From positions 3,534,001 to 3,598,000 of the forward strand of contig NZ_CP149940.1 of the NCBI RefSeq assembly GCF_037948395.1: 64,000 bases of DNA, given 5' to 3'. The stretch comes from Serratia nevei. Lineage in GTDB: Bacteria > Pseudomonadota > Gammaproteobacteria > Enterobacterales > Enterobacteriaceae. Position 1 is the first letter of the stretch. Each line of letters opens with the position of its first letter. The position numbers and the translations under genes are program-made. Below, one piece after another: positions 28,098 through 36,916 of the stretch. The notes under the pieces are model-generated. The model saw only the letters and a list, made by a program, of their open reading frames with translations, had not been told where the DNA came from and did no database searches.

Positions 28098-29570
28098 ATG
28101 AAAACGATCGCCAACACCCCGCTGCCGAGCGCCGTCCGGCAGCCGGACTATGACCGCCGGGCCCTGCGCAGCCGCATCGTGCACCTTGGCTTCGGCGCGT
28201 TCCACCGCGCGCATCAGGCGCTGCTGACCGATCGGGTGCTGAACGCCCAAGGCGGCGATTGGGGCATTTGCGAAATCAGTCTTTCCGGCGGCGTGCCGCT
28301 GTTTGAGGCGCTGCGGCAACAGGATCATCTGTACAGCGTGCTGGAGAAAGGCGCGGACGGCCATCAGGCCATCGTGGTCGGTGCGGTGCATGAGAGCCTG
28401 CATCGCAAGCTGGAAGGCATCGCCGCGGTGCTGGAGAAGCTGGCCGAGCCGCAGGTGGCGATCGTTTCGATGACCATCACCGAAAAAGGCTATTGCATCG
28501 AGCCCGGCAGCGGGCGGCTGGATCGACAGCATTCGGGGATCGTCGCCGATCTGGCGTGGCCGCATCAGCCGCAGACCGTGCCGGGCATTTTGGTGGAAGC
28601 GCTGCGGCTGCGGCGCGAACGCGGCCTGCCCGCCTTCTCCCTGCTCTCCTGCGACAATATTCCGGAGAACGGCCACGTGCTGCGCCGGGCGGTGCTCGAT
28701 CTGGCGCAGGCGCGGGATCCGGCACTCGCCGACTGGATCGCCACCGCCGCCACCTTCCCCTGCACCATGGTGGATCGCATCGTGCCGGCCGCCACGCCGG
28801 CCACGCTGGATGAGATCGCCGCCGCGCTGGGCGGCGTGCGCGACGAATGCGCCATCGCCTGCGAGCCCTTCATCCAATGGGTGGTGGAAGACAACTTTAT
28901 CGCCGGACGCCCGGCGTGGGAGCAGGCCGGCGTCCAACTGGTCAGCGATGTACTGCCGTTTGAACACATGAAGCTGCGCATGCTGAACGGCAGCCACTCA
29001 TTCCTGGCTTACCTCGGTTACCTGGGCGGCTACCGCTATATCAACGAGTGCATGGCGGATGAGCACTACCGCCGCGCCGCCCTGCGGTTGATGCTGGACG
29101 AACAGGCCCCGACGCTGAGCGTCACCGGCATCAGTCTGGCCGACTACGCCGCACAGCTTATCGCGCGCTTCAGCAATCCGGCACTGCAGCACCTCACCTG
29201 GCAGATAGCCATGGACGGTTCGCAGAAGCTGCCGCAGCGCCTGCTGGACGCGGTGCGCTGGCATCTGCGGCACGGCGGTGACTATAGCGGGCTGGCGCTG
29301 GGCGTGGCGGGCTGGATGCGTTACGTCGGCGGCGTCGATGACGCCGGTCAGCCGATCGACATTCGCGATCCGCTGGCAGACGTGTTGCAACAGACGATCG
29401 CCGCCACAACGGACGATCGGCGACGCGTAACGGCGCTGCTGGCGCTGAAATCAGTATTCGGCGAAACGCTGGCGGCGCATGCGGCGTTTACCGAAGCGGT
29501 AACGCAAGCCTATTTGTCCCTGCGCGATCGCGGGGCGCGTGAAACGGTGAAGGAGTGGGTGATGCGGTGA
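28098..29570 (+). CDS. yeiQ: Fructuronate reductase/mannitol dehydrogenase family YeiQ
   Basis: NAD(P)-dependent polyol/uronate oxidoreductase of 490 residues (E. coli YeiQ 488, UxuB 486). The N-terminal Rossmann part reads RIVHLGFGAFHRAHQALLTDRVL. The family's catalytic region is FIQWVVEDNFIAGRPAWEQAGVQ and LPFEHMKLRMLNGSHSFLAYLGYLGGY, with the conserved Lys in MKLRMLNGSH. Start at 28098 after GGAG. Position after efpL matches yeiQ of E. coli. Here it also faces uxuA, which suggests that it reduces fructuronate to mannonate; that substrate is inferred from context. Confidence 0.9.
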   Translation: MKTIANTPLPSAVRQPDYDRRALRSRIVHLGFGAFHRAHQALLTDRVLNAQGGDWGICEISLSGGVPLFEALRQQDHLYSVLEKGADGHQAIVVGAVHESLHRKLEGIAAVLEKLAEPQVAIVSMTITEKGYCIEPGSGRLDRQHSGIVADLAWPHQPQTVPGILVEALRLRRERGLPAFSLLSCDNIPENGHVLRRAVLDLAQARDPALADWIATAATFPCTMVDRIVPAATPATLDEIAAALGGVRDECAIACEPFIQWVVEDNFIAGRPAWEQAGVQLVSDVLPFEHMKLRMLNGSHSFLAYLGYLGGYRYINECMADEHYRRAALRLMLDEQAPTLSVTGISLADYAAQLIARFSNPALQHLTWQIAMDGSQKLPQRLLDAVRWHLRHGGDYSGLALGVAGWMRYVGGVDDAGQPIDIRDPLADVLQQTIAATTDDRRRVTALLALKSVFGETLAAHAAFTEAVTQAYLSLRDRGARETVKEWVMR

Positions 29571-29593
29571 GGAGCCTGCAGGGCCGAGAATAA

Positions 29594-29623
29594 CCATGCC
29601 GGCGTAACGTTACGCCGGCATGG
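29594..29623. repeat. Perfect 30-base palindrome between convergent genes
   Basis: CCATGCCGGCGTAAC is followed at once by its exact reverse complement, with no loop. It sits between the ends of yeiQ and the small fimbrial-like gene and is probably their shared terminator hairpin, although neither side has a T run. Confidence 0.65.
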
Positions 29624-29632
29624 CGGAACGAC

Positions 29633-29941
29633 TTAACGATAAACGACCGTCATAACAGCGAGCTTCTTCTGTTGGTCTACCCACTTCATTTCGGTTGTGC
29701 CTAGATTTAGCGGAAGTTCTTTGCGTGTAGTATCAAAACCTGACAACGCTTGCTGGGCCTGATAACGCTGGCCGTTGCGGTAACATTGCGTATTCGCCTT
29801 AGAATCTGCAATATTGACCGTGCAAGGACTTTCAACGATAGAACCGACGAAGCGAATTACCCCGCCGGCCACTCCTGCATGACTCACTGCCGTCCATGAA
29901 AACAACATTCCTACGATCAAAAATAACCGAAAGGTATTCAT
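29633..29941 (-). CDS. Small secreted fimbrial-like protein
   Basis: A 102-residue precursor with a clear signal peptide (MNTFRLFLIVGMLFSWTAVSHA, cut after residue 22). The mature N-terminus GVIRFVGSIVESPCTVN has the pattern of type 1 fimbrial subunits, and two Cys (about 40 and 54) may form their disulfide. The protein is only about half as long as a normal pilin, and no usher or chaperone gene is near. It also recalls the short YehE-type (DUF2574) proteins. The surroundings are AT-rich, which suggests late arrival. Function unknown. Confidence 0.65.
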   Translation of the reverse strand: MNTFRLFLIVGMLFSWTAVSHAGVAGGVIRFVGSIVESPCTVNIADSKANTQCYRNGQRYQAQQALSGFDTTRKELPLNLGTTEMKWVDQQKKLAVMTVVYR

Positions 29942-30259
29942 GGCAACCTCATTTTTAGTTAAGCCAATTTAACCATAGAGGATCTTGTTAGGAATAATCG
30001 CAAGGAAAGGGACGCAATTTGATCGTTAATCGCGTCATTAACAATGTAAAAACAAGCTACTAACAAAAGTTAACCGCATCTAATACAGGGTTTTATCTAA
30101 GAATTTTCTTGCTTTGAAAGGTGGCTTTTGCCGGTTGAAAAGCGCAGGGTGACGTGCAAAATTTGCGAGATAGAGCACAAATTAAATTGCGGCCGCTTCA
30201 CCGACAAGGCAGCGTAACTCATTTATTAAGCAAGTTAATTTTTACGCCAGGAATTATTA
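29942..30259. other. Intergenic region, 318 bases
   Basis: AT-rich divergent region between the small fimbrial-like gene and yeiR. I see CAGGA before the yeiR start and A/T tracts that could hold promoters, but no clear operator, RNA or further reading frame. Confidence 0.5.
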
Positions 30260-31234
30260 ATGACCAAAACCAATTTGATTACCGGCTTTCTCGGCAGCGG
30301 TAAAACCACCACCATCCGCCATTTGCTGGCTCATAAGCCCGACCAGGAACGCTGGGCGGTACTGGTCAACGAATTCGGCGAAATAGGCATCGACGGCGCG
30401 CTGCTGGCGGACAGCGGCGCGGTGCTCAAAGAGATCCCCGGCGGTTGCATGTGTTGCGTCAACGGCCTGCCGATGCAGGTGGGCTTGAATATGCTGTTGC
30501 AGCAGGCCAAACCGGATCGGCTGCTGATCGAGCCGACCGGGCTGGGGCATCCGAAACAAATCCTGTCGCTGCTGACCCAGGAGAGCTATGCCGGCTGGAT
30601 CGATTTGCAGGCCACGCTGTGCCTGCTGGATGCCCGCCAGCTCAGCCAACCCCGTTACCGCGACAACGAAAACTTCCGCGATCAGCTGGCCGCGGCCGAC
30701 GTTATTTTGGCCAGCAAAAGCGATACCTATCAGCCGGAAGACAGGCAGGCGCTGGAAGCCTGGAGGGCACAAGATCCGCTGCAGCGGCCCTGCTACACCA
30801 TCGCGCAAGGCCAAGCGGATGTCGCGCTGTTGTCCCTCCCGCGCACGAATCGTGCAGAATTACCGGACGCGCAGCATCATCATGGTCAGGCGAAAACGCA
30901 GGGGCTGGCGGCGCTGCGATTGCCGGAGCACGCCCGCTGGCGGCGAGCGCTGAACGAGGGGCAAGGCTTCACCAGCTGCGGCTGGATTTTTGACGCCGAC
31001 ACCCAGTTCGACACCGTCGGCTTTATGGAGTGGGTACGACTCGCGCCGGTCGAACGCGCCAAAGGCGTGGTGCGCATTCCCGAAGGCACATTGCTGATCA
31101 ATCGGCAGGGGCAGGATCTCAACATCGAAACCCGCCCGCTCGCGCCGCTCGACAGCCGGATTGAACTGATCCACAGCGAAAATACCGACTGGAACGCCCT
31201 GCAATCCGCCTTGTTTAAGATTCGTTTAAGTTAA
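30260..31234 (+). CDS. yeiR: Zinc-binding GTPase YeiR (COG0523/CobW family)
   Basis: A 324-residue G3E-family GTPase, the place and length of E. coli YeiR (328). Walker A GFLGSGKTT at 9-17; the metal-binding CxCC motif is seen as GGCMCC with Cys 63, 65 and 66. LIEPTGLGHP near 94 is the Walker B/switch region, and SKSD near 152 is the guanine-specificity (NKxD-like) motif. A His run (QHHHGQ) near 210 may add metal sites. E. coli YeiR binds zinc and hydrolyses GTP; it may be a metal chaperone, with targets unknown. Confidence 0.92.
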   Translation: MTKTNLITGFLGSGKTTTIRHLLAHKPDQERWAVLVNEFGEIGIDGALLADSGAVLKEIPGGCMCCVNGLPMQVGLNMLLQQAKPDRLLIEPTGLGHPKQILSLLTQESYAGWIDLQATLCLLDARQLSQPRYRDNENFRDQLAAADVILASKSDTYQPEDRQALEAWRAQDPLQRPCYTIAQGQADVALLSLPRTNRAELPDAQHHHGQAKTQGLAALRLPEHARWRRALNEGQGFTSCGWIFDADTQFDTVGFMEWVRLAPVERAKGVVRIPEGTLLINRQGQDLNIETRPLAPLDSRIELIHSENTDWNALQSALFKIRLS

Positions 31235-31312
31235 ACCCCGTACCGTTGCCCCCCCGGTTGTCGCAGGGCGGCCGGGTTTTGTTTCGTTTTCATTTTTTCA
31301 ACAGGTTATGTC

Positions 31313-32023
31313 ATGACACGCCGCAATTTACCCTTCATTCTCTTCTTCAACTTACTGGGCGTTGCGCTGTTTCTGTCCTGGTTCCTGCCGGCCAATCACG
31401 GCGGCTGGTTTACCCTGGATTCGGCGATTTTTTTCTTCTTTAACCACCATCTGGCTACCGACCCGGCATTTTTGCATCTGGTCGCCATCACCAATAACCG
31501 CGCGTTTGATGTCATTTCGCTGCTCGCCATGGGTCTGCTGTATCTGTACTTCTACCTGAAGCAGGACGCCGCCGGCCGCCGCCGCCTGGTGATCACCGGC
31601 GTGGTGATGCTGCTGACCGCCGTGGTGCTGAATCAGCTTGGCCATCTGCTGCCGGTGAAACATCCGAGCCCTACCCTGACCTTCGACAATATCCATCGCG
31701 TCAGCGAGCTGACCGGCATCCCGACCAAGGACGCTTCCGGCGACAGCTTCCCCGGCGACCACGGCATGATGCTGATTATTTTTTCCTGCTTTATGCTGCG
31801 CTATTTCGGCCGCGGCGCCTTCACCGTCGCCCTGCTGATTACGCTGGTCTTCTCATTGCCACGCGTGATGATTGGCGCCCACTGGTTTACCGATATCGCC
31901 GTCGGTTCGCTGTCCGTGGTGCTGGTTGGCGCCAGTTGGGTGCTGATGACGCCTTGCAGCGACTGGATTGTCGATCGGTTGAATCGCCTGTTGCCTGGCA
32001 AGCACCGCCCCGGCCAACCATAA
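31313..32023 (+). CDS. lpxT: Lipid A 1-diphosphate synthase LpxT
   Basis: Inner-membrane phosphotransferase, 236 residues (E. coli 237), formerly YeiU. It moves phosphate from undecaprenyl diphosphate to the 1-phosphate of lipid A on the periplasmic side. PAP2-type active-site motifs: KHPSPTLTFDNIHRV near 116, SFPGDHG at 145-151 and RVMIGAHWFTD at 184-194, with catalytic His 150 and His 190. Six membrane segments. Genes yeiR-lpxT-mepS keep the E. coli order. Confidence 0.94.
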   Translation: MTRRNLPFILFFNLLGVALFLSWFLPANHGGWFTLDSAIFFFFNHHLATDPAFLHLVAITNNRAFDVISLLAMGLLYLYFYLKQDAAGRRRLVITGVVMLLTAVVLNQLGHLLPVKHPSPTLTFDNIHRVSELTGIPTKDASGDSFPGDHGMMLIIFSCFMLRYFGRGAFTVALLITLVFSLPRVMIGAHWFTDIAVGSLSVVLVGASWVLMTPCSDWIVDRLNRLLPGKHRPGQP

Positions 32024-32433
32024 CGTGCGGCTATGACTCATACCGGGAGGCCCACGCCTCCCGTGCCCTACCCCCGCGCCGCGCGCAAAATTTCACCGCC
32101 GCCCGTTAACGCTTTTGCAACCTGATTTCACGCCAGATTCATACATCGGACAATTGGCGTTTTTTATATGAAGATTTACATTATGTTACATCACAAATTC
32201 ATATAAAAAAGACGGGAAAAAGGCTCGCAATCCCCTATTTGTTCCGGTAATCTCAGATGCGTTTGTGCCTGGTTTAAGTCGAATCAGTATGGAATCCGAT
32301 AAAAATGTGCGTTCTCGCACGTTTTCAACGGTAACTGGTTGTCGATGCAACAGGTGCGGACTAGGCTCGTTCCGTTTGGCATTTTTCAGGTAGCGACTTT
32401 CGTCGTTAAGGACTTCAAGGGAAAACAACAACA
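32024..32433. other. Intergenic region upstream of mepS, 410 bases
   Basis: It begins with an lpxT terminator-like hairpin (GGGAGGC/GCCTCCC, about 32046-32063). The rest is AT-rich and probably holds the mepS promoter and a long leader. A minus-strand frame at 32186-32434 overlaps the mepS start and has no family features, so it is not called. Confidence 0.55.
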
Positions 32434-33009
32434 ATGGTCAAATCTCAACCGTTTCTGAGATATTTTTTGCGGGTAGTCCCTGCAATTGCCGCGGCGGTTA
32501 TGCTGTCAGCGTGCAGCTCGACTCACACTTCGAACTTGAATAACGCACAAACTGAGATGCGTGCAGTTAATGACAAAGACGGTCTTTTACTGCAAGCCTC
32601 TCAGGATGAATTCGAAGCGATGGTCCGCAACGTTGACGTCAAGTCAAAGATTATGGATCAGTACGCGGACTGGAAAGGCGTTCGCTACCGCTTAGGCGGT
32701 GACACCAAGCGCGGCATCGATTGCTCGGCGTTTGTGCAGCGTACCTTCCGCGAACAGTTCGGCATGGATTTACCGCGCTCTACCTATGAACAGGAAGATC
32801 TCGGCAAGAAAATCCAGCGCACCAAGCTGCGCGCCGGCGATTTGGTGCTGTTCCGCGCCGGCTCTACCGGGCGCCATGTCGGCATCTATTTAGGCAACGA
32901 TCAATTCGTTCACGCCTCCACCAGCAGTGGTGTCATGATTTCCAAGCTGACCGATAACTATTGGGACAAACGTTATCGAGAAGCGCGCCGGGTGCTGACC
33001 AGCGGCTGA
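32434..33009 (+). CDS. mepS: Murein DD-endopeptidase MepS (Spr)
   Basis: Outer-membrane lipoprotein of 191 residues that cuts D-Ala-mDAP cross-links so that new peptidoglycan can be inserted. A lipobox LSAC gives acylated Cys 27. The NlpC/P60 domain has the triad Cys 97 (GIDCSAFVQ), His 148 (GRHVGIYLG) and His 160 (FVHAST). In E. coli its level is set by NlpI-Prc proteolysis. A strong terminator follows. Confidence 0.97.
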   Translation: MVKSQPFLRYFLRVVPAIAAAVMLSACSSTHTSNLNNAQTEMRAVNDKDGLLLQASQDEFEAMVRNVDVKSKIMDQYADWKGVRYRLGGDTKRGIDCSAFVQRTFREQFGMDLPRSTYEQEDLGKKIQRTKLRAGDLVLFRAGSTGRHVGIYLGNDQFVHASTSSGVMISKLTDNYWDKRYREARRVLTSG

Positions 33010-33421
33010 CGGCGCATCGCCTTGAAGATTCCGAATACCAAACGAGCGATAAGCGCCGCCTACGGGCGGCGTTTTTTTTGGCGGTTGAACAGGTGCCCTC
33101 GCGCTTGGTCCCTGGCTTATCGTCACCTCTCCCCGCTTAACGCCGCCGCACGCCATTATTTTGATAAACTGTTGGCAGGAAATCGCGCCGTCGAGGAAAA
33201 ACTCGCCTATTATCGTCAGATGACGGCAACGGCGCCCCGGCGTTATTTAAAACGTTTCCGCTTAGAATAGGCGCATTATATTTCTGTCGGCGACGCCGCG
33301 TATTTAAACGGCGCCGCCGGTTGGTACGGGATAAAAAGGCAAAAATGAAAAAAAAGCCGTTGGTACAATCCATTAACTGGCTGTGCGACACCCCTGACGC
33401 CCTGTTGCAGAAGACTCGGTT
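33010..33421. other. Region between mepS and the EAL gene
   Basis: Holds the mepS terminator, further GC-rich inverted repeats near 33289-33320, and a 28-codon reading frame ending inside the EAL gene start (listed separately). A longer frame at 33022-33270 runs straight through the terminator and is rejected. Confidence 0.55.
33054..33079 (+). terminator. mepS terminator
   Basis: CGCCGCC/GGCGGCG around a TACG tetraloop, followed by eight T residues. Confidence 0.92.
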
Positions 33422-33431
33422 ATGGGCTTGA
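33345..33431 (+). CDS. Possible 28-residue leader peptide overlapping pdeN start
   Basis: ATG at 33345 preceded by AAAAAGG at good spacing opens a 28-codon frame with a basic start (MKKKPLVQ) and a Trp-containing remainder ending KTRLWA. Its TGA at 33429 overlaps the ATG of the EAL-domain gene at 33422 in another frame, the usual geometry of translational coupling, and that gene has only a weak binding site of its own. It may be a leader peptide or chance; no relative is known to me. Confidence 0.4.
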   Translation: MKKKPLVQSINWLCDTPDALLQKTRLWA

Positions 33432-35005
33432 AAAGGGCTTTCGCCCGCAGCGTCTCTCACCGACAGCGCAGCCTGGCTAAAAGCGGCGTCGCCGCTCTGG
33501 TATTTTTTACGCTATTCACCGCGGTCACGCTTTCTTTGATCAACCACCAGCGCACGCAATATCAACATAAAGTCGAAGCGCGTACGCAAAAGTTCACGCT
33601 GGGTTATATCTCGCATCTGACGGCCGTGATGCAGCAAATGATGCCGCTGTTGGACAAGCCTTGCCTCTCCAGCCAGTCGGACATTACCTACCAGGCGGCC
33701 TTTACCAGCGGCGTGCGCACCTTTCTGTTGGTGAAAGACGGCTACGCCTATTGCTCCTCCGCCACCGGCGACATGATGCTGCCGATGAAAAACCTCTATC
33801 AGGACATCGACTGGGATCTGCCTTTGGATCTCAAGCTGCAGCAGGGCACGCCGATCGTGCCAAATAAGCCTGCGGTTGCGGTTTGGCTGCGGCATCCCGG
33901 CGAGCAGGCCACCGGCATCCTCGCTACGCTGGACATCGATCTGATGCCCTATCTGCTGTTCACCTCGCACGACGAACAGGCGCCGGGCATCGCCATCGTG
34001 ATGGGCAATCGCGCGCTGACCACTTTCAGCCCGAACCTGATGCCGGTCGATCAACTGCCGAAAGGCAAGGCGGATAACCTGACGCTGCCCAATCTGCCGT
34101 TGACCATCATGTTCTACAACGAGAAGCTGACGCCCAACGACATTCGCCTGACGCTGTTGGGCAGCCTGGTGCTGTCATTGATGATCGGCGTACTCTGCTA
34201 CTACATGCTGCTGCTGCGGCAAAGCCCGGAGCGCGCGCTGCTGCGCGGCATCAAGCGCAACGAGTTCTTTATCGAATACCAGCCGGTGTTCCACACCGAC
34301 AGCAACAGCATCGGCGGGCTGGAAGCGCTGATTCGCTGGCAGCATCCGATCGAGGGCCGCATCCCGCCCGATGTCTTTATCCCCTACGCCGAAAGCAACG
34401 GGCTGATCGTGCCGCTTACCCGCCAGCTATTCAGGCTGATCGCCGAAGATGCGCCGCAGCTCGCCAAAGCGCTGCCACGGGGAGGTAAAGTCGGCCTCAA
34501 CATCTCCCCCGCCCACCTTAGCGCACCGTCCTTCCACCAGGACGTGTATGAACTGTTGGCGCAGCTGCCGGGCGATTACTTCACGCTGGTGTTTGAAATC
34601 ACCGAGCGCGGCATGGTGGAAGAAGAGAGCGCGCTGGCGGAGTTTGACTGGCTGCACAAACAGGGCATCGAGATCGCGGTAGACGATTTTGGCACCGGGC
34701 ACAGCGCGTTGATCTATCTTGAGCGCTTCACCATGGATTACCTGAAGATCGACCGTGGCTTCGTCAACACCATTGGCCAGGACACGGTCACCGCGCCGGT
34801 GCTGGATGCGGTGATCTCGCTGGCGAAAAAGCTGAAAATGCTGACGGTGGCCGAAGGCGTCGAAACCGCCGAGCAGATGCAGTTCCTGCAAGAACACGGC
34901 GTCAACTTCATGCAGGGATACTACTTCAGCAAGCCGCTGAGCATCGACAACTTCGTCGCCTACTGCAATGCTCATCAGGTCTTTGATTATCAGGCAAAAA
35001 AATAG
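33422..35005 (+). CDS. pdeN: Cyclic-di-GMP phosphodiesterase, CSS-EAL type (Rtn/PdeN)
   Basis: Inner-membrane enzyme of 527 residues that degrades c-di-GMP. One membrane segment at about 20-40, a periplasmic CSS-motif domain (CSS at 111-113, second Cys at 81) and a second segment at 243-265 lead to a cytosolic EAL domain. The catalytic signatures are intact: EAL 301-303, N360, E392, DDFGTG 421-426, K442 and E478. In CSS-type enzymes the periplasmic cysteines govern activity through DsbA/DsbB redox state. Located between mepS and yejA, as rtn is in E. coli. Confidence 0.93.
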   Translation: MGLKRAFARSVSHRQRSLAKSGVAALVFFTLFTAVTLSLINHQRTQYQHKVEARTQKFTLGYISHLTAVMQQMMPLLDKPCLSSQSDITYQAAFTSGVRTFLLVKDGYAYCSSATGDMMLPMKNLYQDIDWDLPLDLKLQQGTPIVPNKPAVAVWLRHPGEQATGILATLDIDLMPYLLFTSHDEQAPGIAIVMGNRALTTFSPNLMPVDQLPKGKADNLTLPNLPLTIMFYNEKLTPNDIRLTLLGSLVLSLMIGVLCYYMLLLRQSPERALLRGIKRNEFFIEYQPVFHTDSNSIGGLEALIRWQHPIEGRIPPDVFIPYAESNGLIVPLTRQLFRLIAEDAPQLAKALPRGGKVGLNISPAHLSAPSFHQDVYELLAQLPGDYFTLVFEITERGMVEEESALAEFDWLHKQGIEIAVDDFGTGHSALIYLERFTMDYLKIDRGFVNTIGQDTVTAPVLDAVISLAKKLKMLTVAEGVETAEQMQFLQEHGVNFMQGYYFSKPLSIDNFVAYCNAHQVFDYQAKK

Positions 35006-35098
35006 TTAATCTTTAAGCATCTTTACCCTGCGCTCACCCGAAGAATGTTATGCTGGGCGCAGGTTGTACTTTATTCCACAGCAGGAGCTTACCGTCCG

Positions 35099-36907
35099 AT
35101 GTCCGTGCGCATTTTCGCTGCTCTGGTGCTCTCGGCACTGAGCTTCGGTCTGCAGGCCGAAGCCCTCAACGAAAGCTACGCTTTCGCCCTTCTCGGTGAA
35201 CCGAAATACGCCACCGACTTCAGCCATTTCGACTACGTCAACCCGGCGGCGCCCAAGGGCGGCGACGTACGGCTGGCGGCCATCGGCACCTACGACAACT
35301 TCAACCGCTTCGCCACCCGTGGCGTACCCGGTGAACGCACGATGGAGCTGTACGATACGCTGTTCACCAACTCCGACGACGAACCCGGCAGCTATTATCC
35401 GCTGATTGCCGAATCGGCCCGTTTCCCGGCCGACATGCGCTGGATGGAGTTGGATATCAACGCGCGCGCCCGCTTCCAAGACGGCAGCCCGATCACCGCC
35501 GCCGACGTGGCCTTCACCTTCAATAAATTCATGACCGAAGGCGTGCCGCAGTTTCGCTCCTATTACAAAGGCGTCACGGTCAAGGCCATTTCCCGGCTGA
35601 CGGTGCGCATCGAGCTGCCTAAAGCCAACCGTGAGCAAATCCTCAGCCTGCTCAGCCTGCGCGTATTGCCGGAAAGCTTCTGGAAAAACCATAAGCTCAA
35701 CGAACCGCTCAGCACCCCGCCGCTCGCCAGCGGCCCGTATAAAATCGGCGATTACCGCCTCGGCCAGTACATCACCTACCAGCGAGTGCGCGACTACTGG
35801 GCCGCCAACCTGCCGGTGAATCGCGGCCGCTATAACTTCGACAGCATTCGCTACGATTATTACCTGGACGATAAAGTGGCGCTGGAAGCCTTCAAGGCCG
35901 GGGCTTACGATTTCCGCATCGAGCCGTCGCCCAAGAGCTGGGCCACCCAGTACCAGGGCGGCAACTTCGCGCGCAACTACATCATCAAGCAGGACGAGAC
36001 CAACCAGGCGGCGCAGAATACCCGTTGGCTGGCGTTCAACCTGCAAAAACCGCTGTTCGCCGATCGTCGGGTACGGGAAGCGATCGGCCTGGCTTTCGAC
36101 TTCAACTGGATGAACAAGGCGTTGTATTACAACGCCTATCAGCGCGCCGACAGCTATTTCCAAAACACCGCCTACGCCGCCCGTAGCTATCCGGACGCCG
36201 CCGAACTGGCCTTGCTGGCACCGCTCAAAGGCCAGGTGCCGCCGGAGGTGTTCACCAGCATCTACCAGCCGCCCTCCTCCGACGGCAGCGGCAACGATCG
36301 GCAAAATCTGCTGAAAGCGACCCAACTGCTGAAAGAAGCCGGTTGGGTAGTCAAAAATCAAAAGTTAGTCAACGCCAAAACCGGCCAGCCGTTCACCTTT
36401 GAATTGATGCTGCTGAGCGGCAGCAACTTCCAATATGTGCTGCCGTTCCGCCACAACCTGCAGCGGTTGGGCATCGAGATGCAAATCCGCGAGGTCGACG
36501 CCTCGCAATATACGCGCCGCATGCGCGAGCGCGATTTCGACATGATGTCGACGGTGTACATGGCGATGCCGTTCCCCAGCGCCGATCTGCAAATCCTGTG
36601 GGATTCGCAGTACATCGATTCCAGTTACAACACGGCCGGCGTCAAAGACCCGGCGGTCGACAGCCTGGTGAGACAAATCGCCGCCCATCAAGGCGACGAA
36701 AAAGCCCTGCTGCCGCTCGGCCGCGCGCTGGACCGGGTGCTGACCTGGAACAACTACATGCTGCCGATGTGGTACTCCAACCACGATCGCTACGCCTATT
36801 GGGACAAATTCTCCACGCCGCCGATCCGCCCGGCCTATGCGATTGGCTTCGACAACTGGTGGTACGACGTCAACAAGGCGGCGCGTTTACCGGCTCAGCG
36901 GCAATAA
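35099..36907 (+). CDS. yejA: Microcin C/oligopeptide ABC importer binding protein YejA
   Basis: Periplasmic substrate-binding protein of 602 residues (E. coli 604), SBP family 5. Start at 35099 (MSVRIFAALVLSALSFGLQAEA) with AGGAG at 35083 and a signal peptide cut after QAEA; the opening at 35045 has no such support. FALLGEPKYATDFSHFDYVNPAAPKGGDVRLAAIGTYDNFNRF is characteristic of the family. YejABEF imports oligopeptides and the antibiotic microcin C. First gene of yejABEF. Confidence 0.96.
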   Translation: MSVRIFAALVLSALSFGLQAEALNESYAFALLGEPKYATDFSHFDYVNPAAPKGGDVRLAAIGTYDNFNRFATRGVPGERTMELYDTLFTNSDDEPGSYYPLIAESARFPADMRWMELDINARARFQDGSPITAADVAFTFNKFMTEGVPQFRSYYKGVTVKAISRLTVRIELPKANREQILSLLSLRVLPESFWKNHKLNEPLSTPPLASGPYKIGDYRLGQYITYQRVRDYWAANLPVNRGRYNFDSIRYDYYLDDKVALEAFKAGAYDFRIEPSPKSWATQYQGGNFARNYIIKQDETNQAAQNTRWLAFNLQKPLFADRRVREAIGLAFDFNWMNKALYYNAYQRADSYFQNTAYAARSYPDAAELALLAPLKGQVPPEVFTSIYQPPSSDGSGNDRQNLLKATQLLKEAGWVVKNQKLVNAKTGQPFTFELMLLSGSNFQYVLPFRHNLQRLGIEMQIREVDASQYTRRMRERDFDMMSTVYMAMPFPSADLQILWDSQYIDSSYNTAGVKDPAVDSLVRQIAAHQGDEKALLPLGRALDRVLTWNNYMLPMWYSNHDRYAYWDKFSTPPIRPAYAIGFDNWWYDVNKAARLPAQRQ

Positions 36908-36916
36908 GGAGTCGGA

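Noticed and set aside
32186-32434. An 82-codon minus-strand frame upstream of mepS
   Set aside because: It overlaps the mepS leader and start, with no family features and poor start context.
33022-33270. An 82-codon plus-strand frame after mepS
   Set aside because: It runs through the strong mepS terminator and has no binding site or family features.
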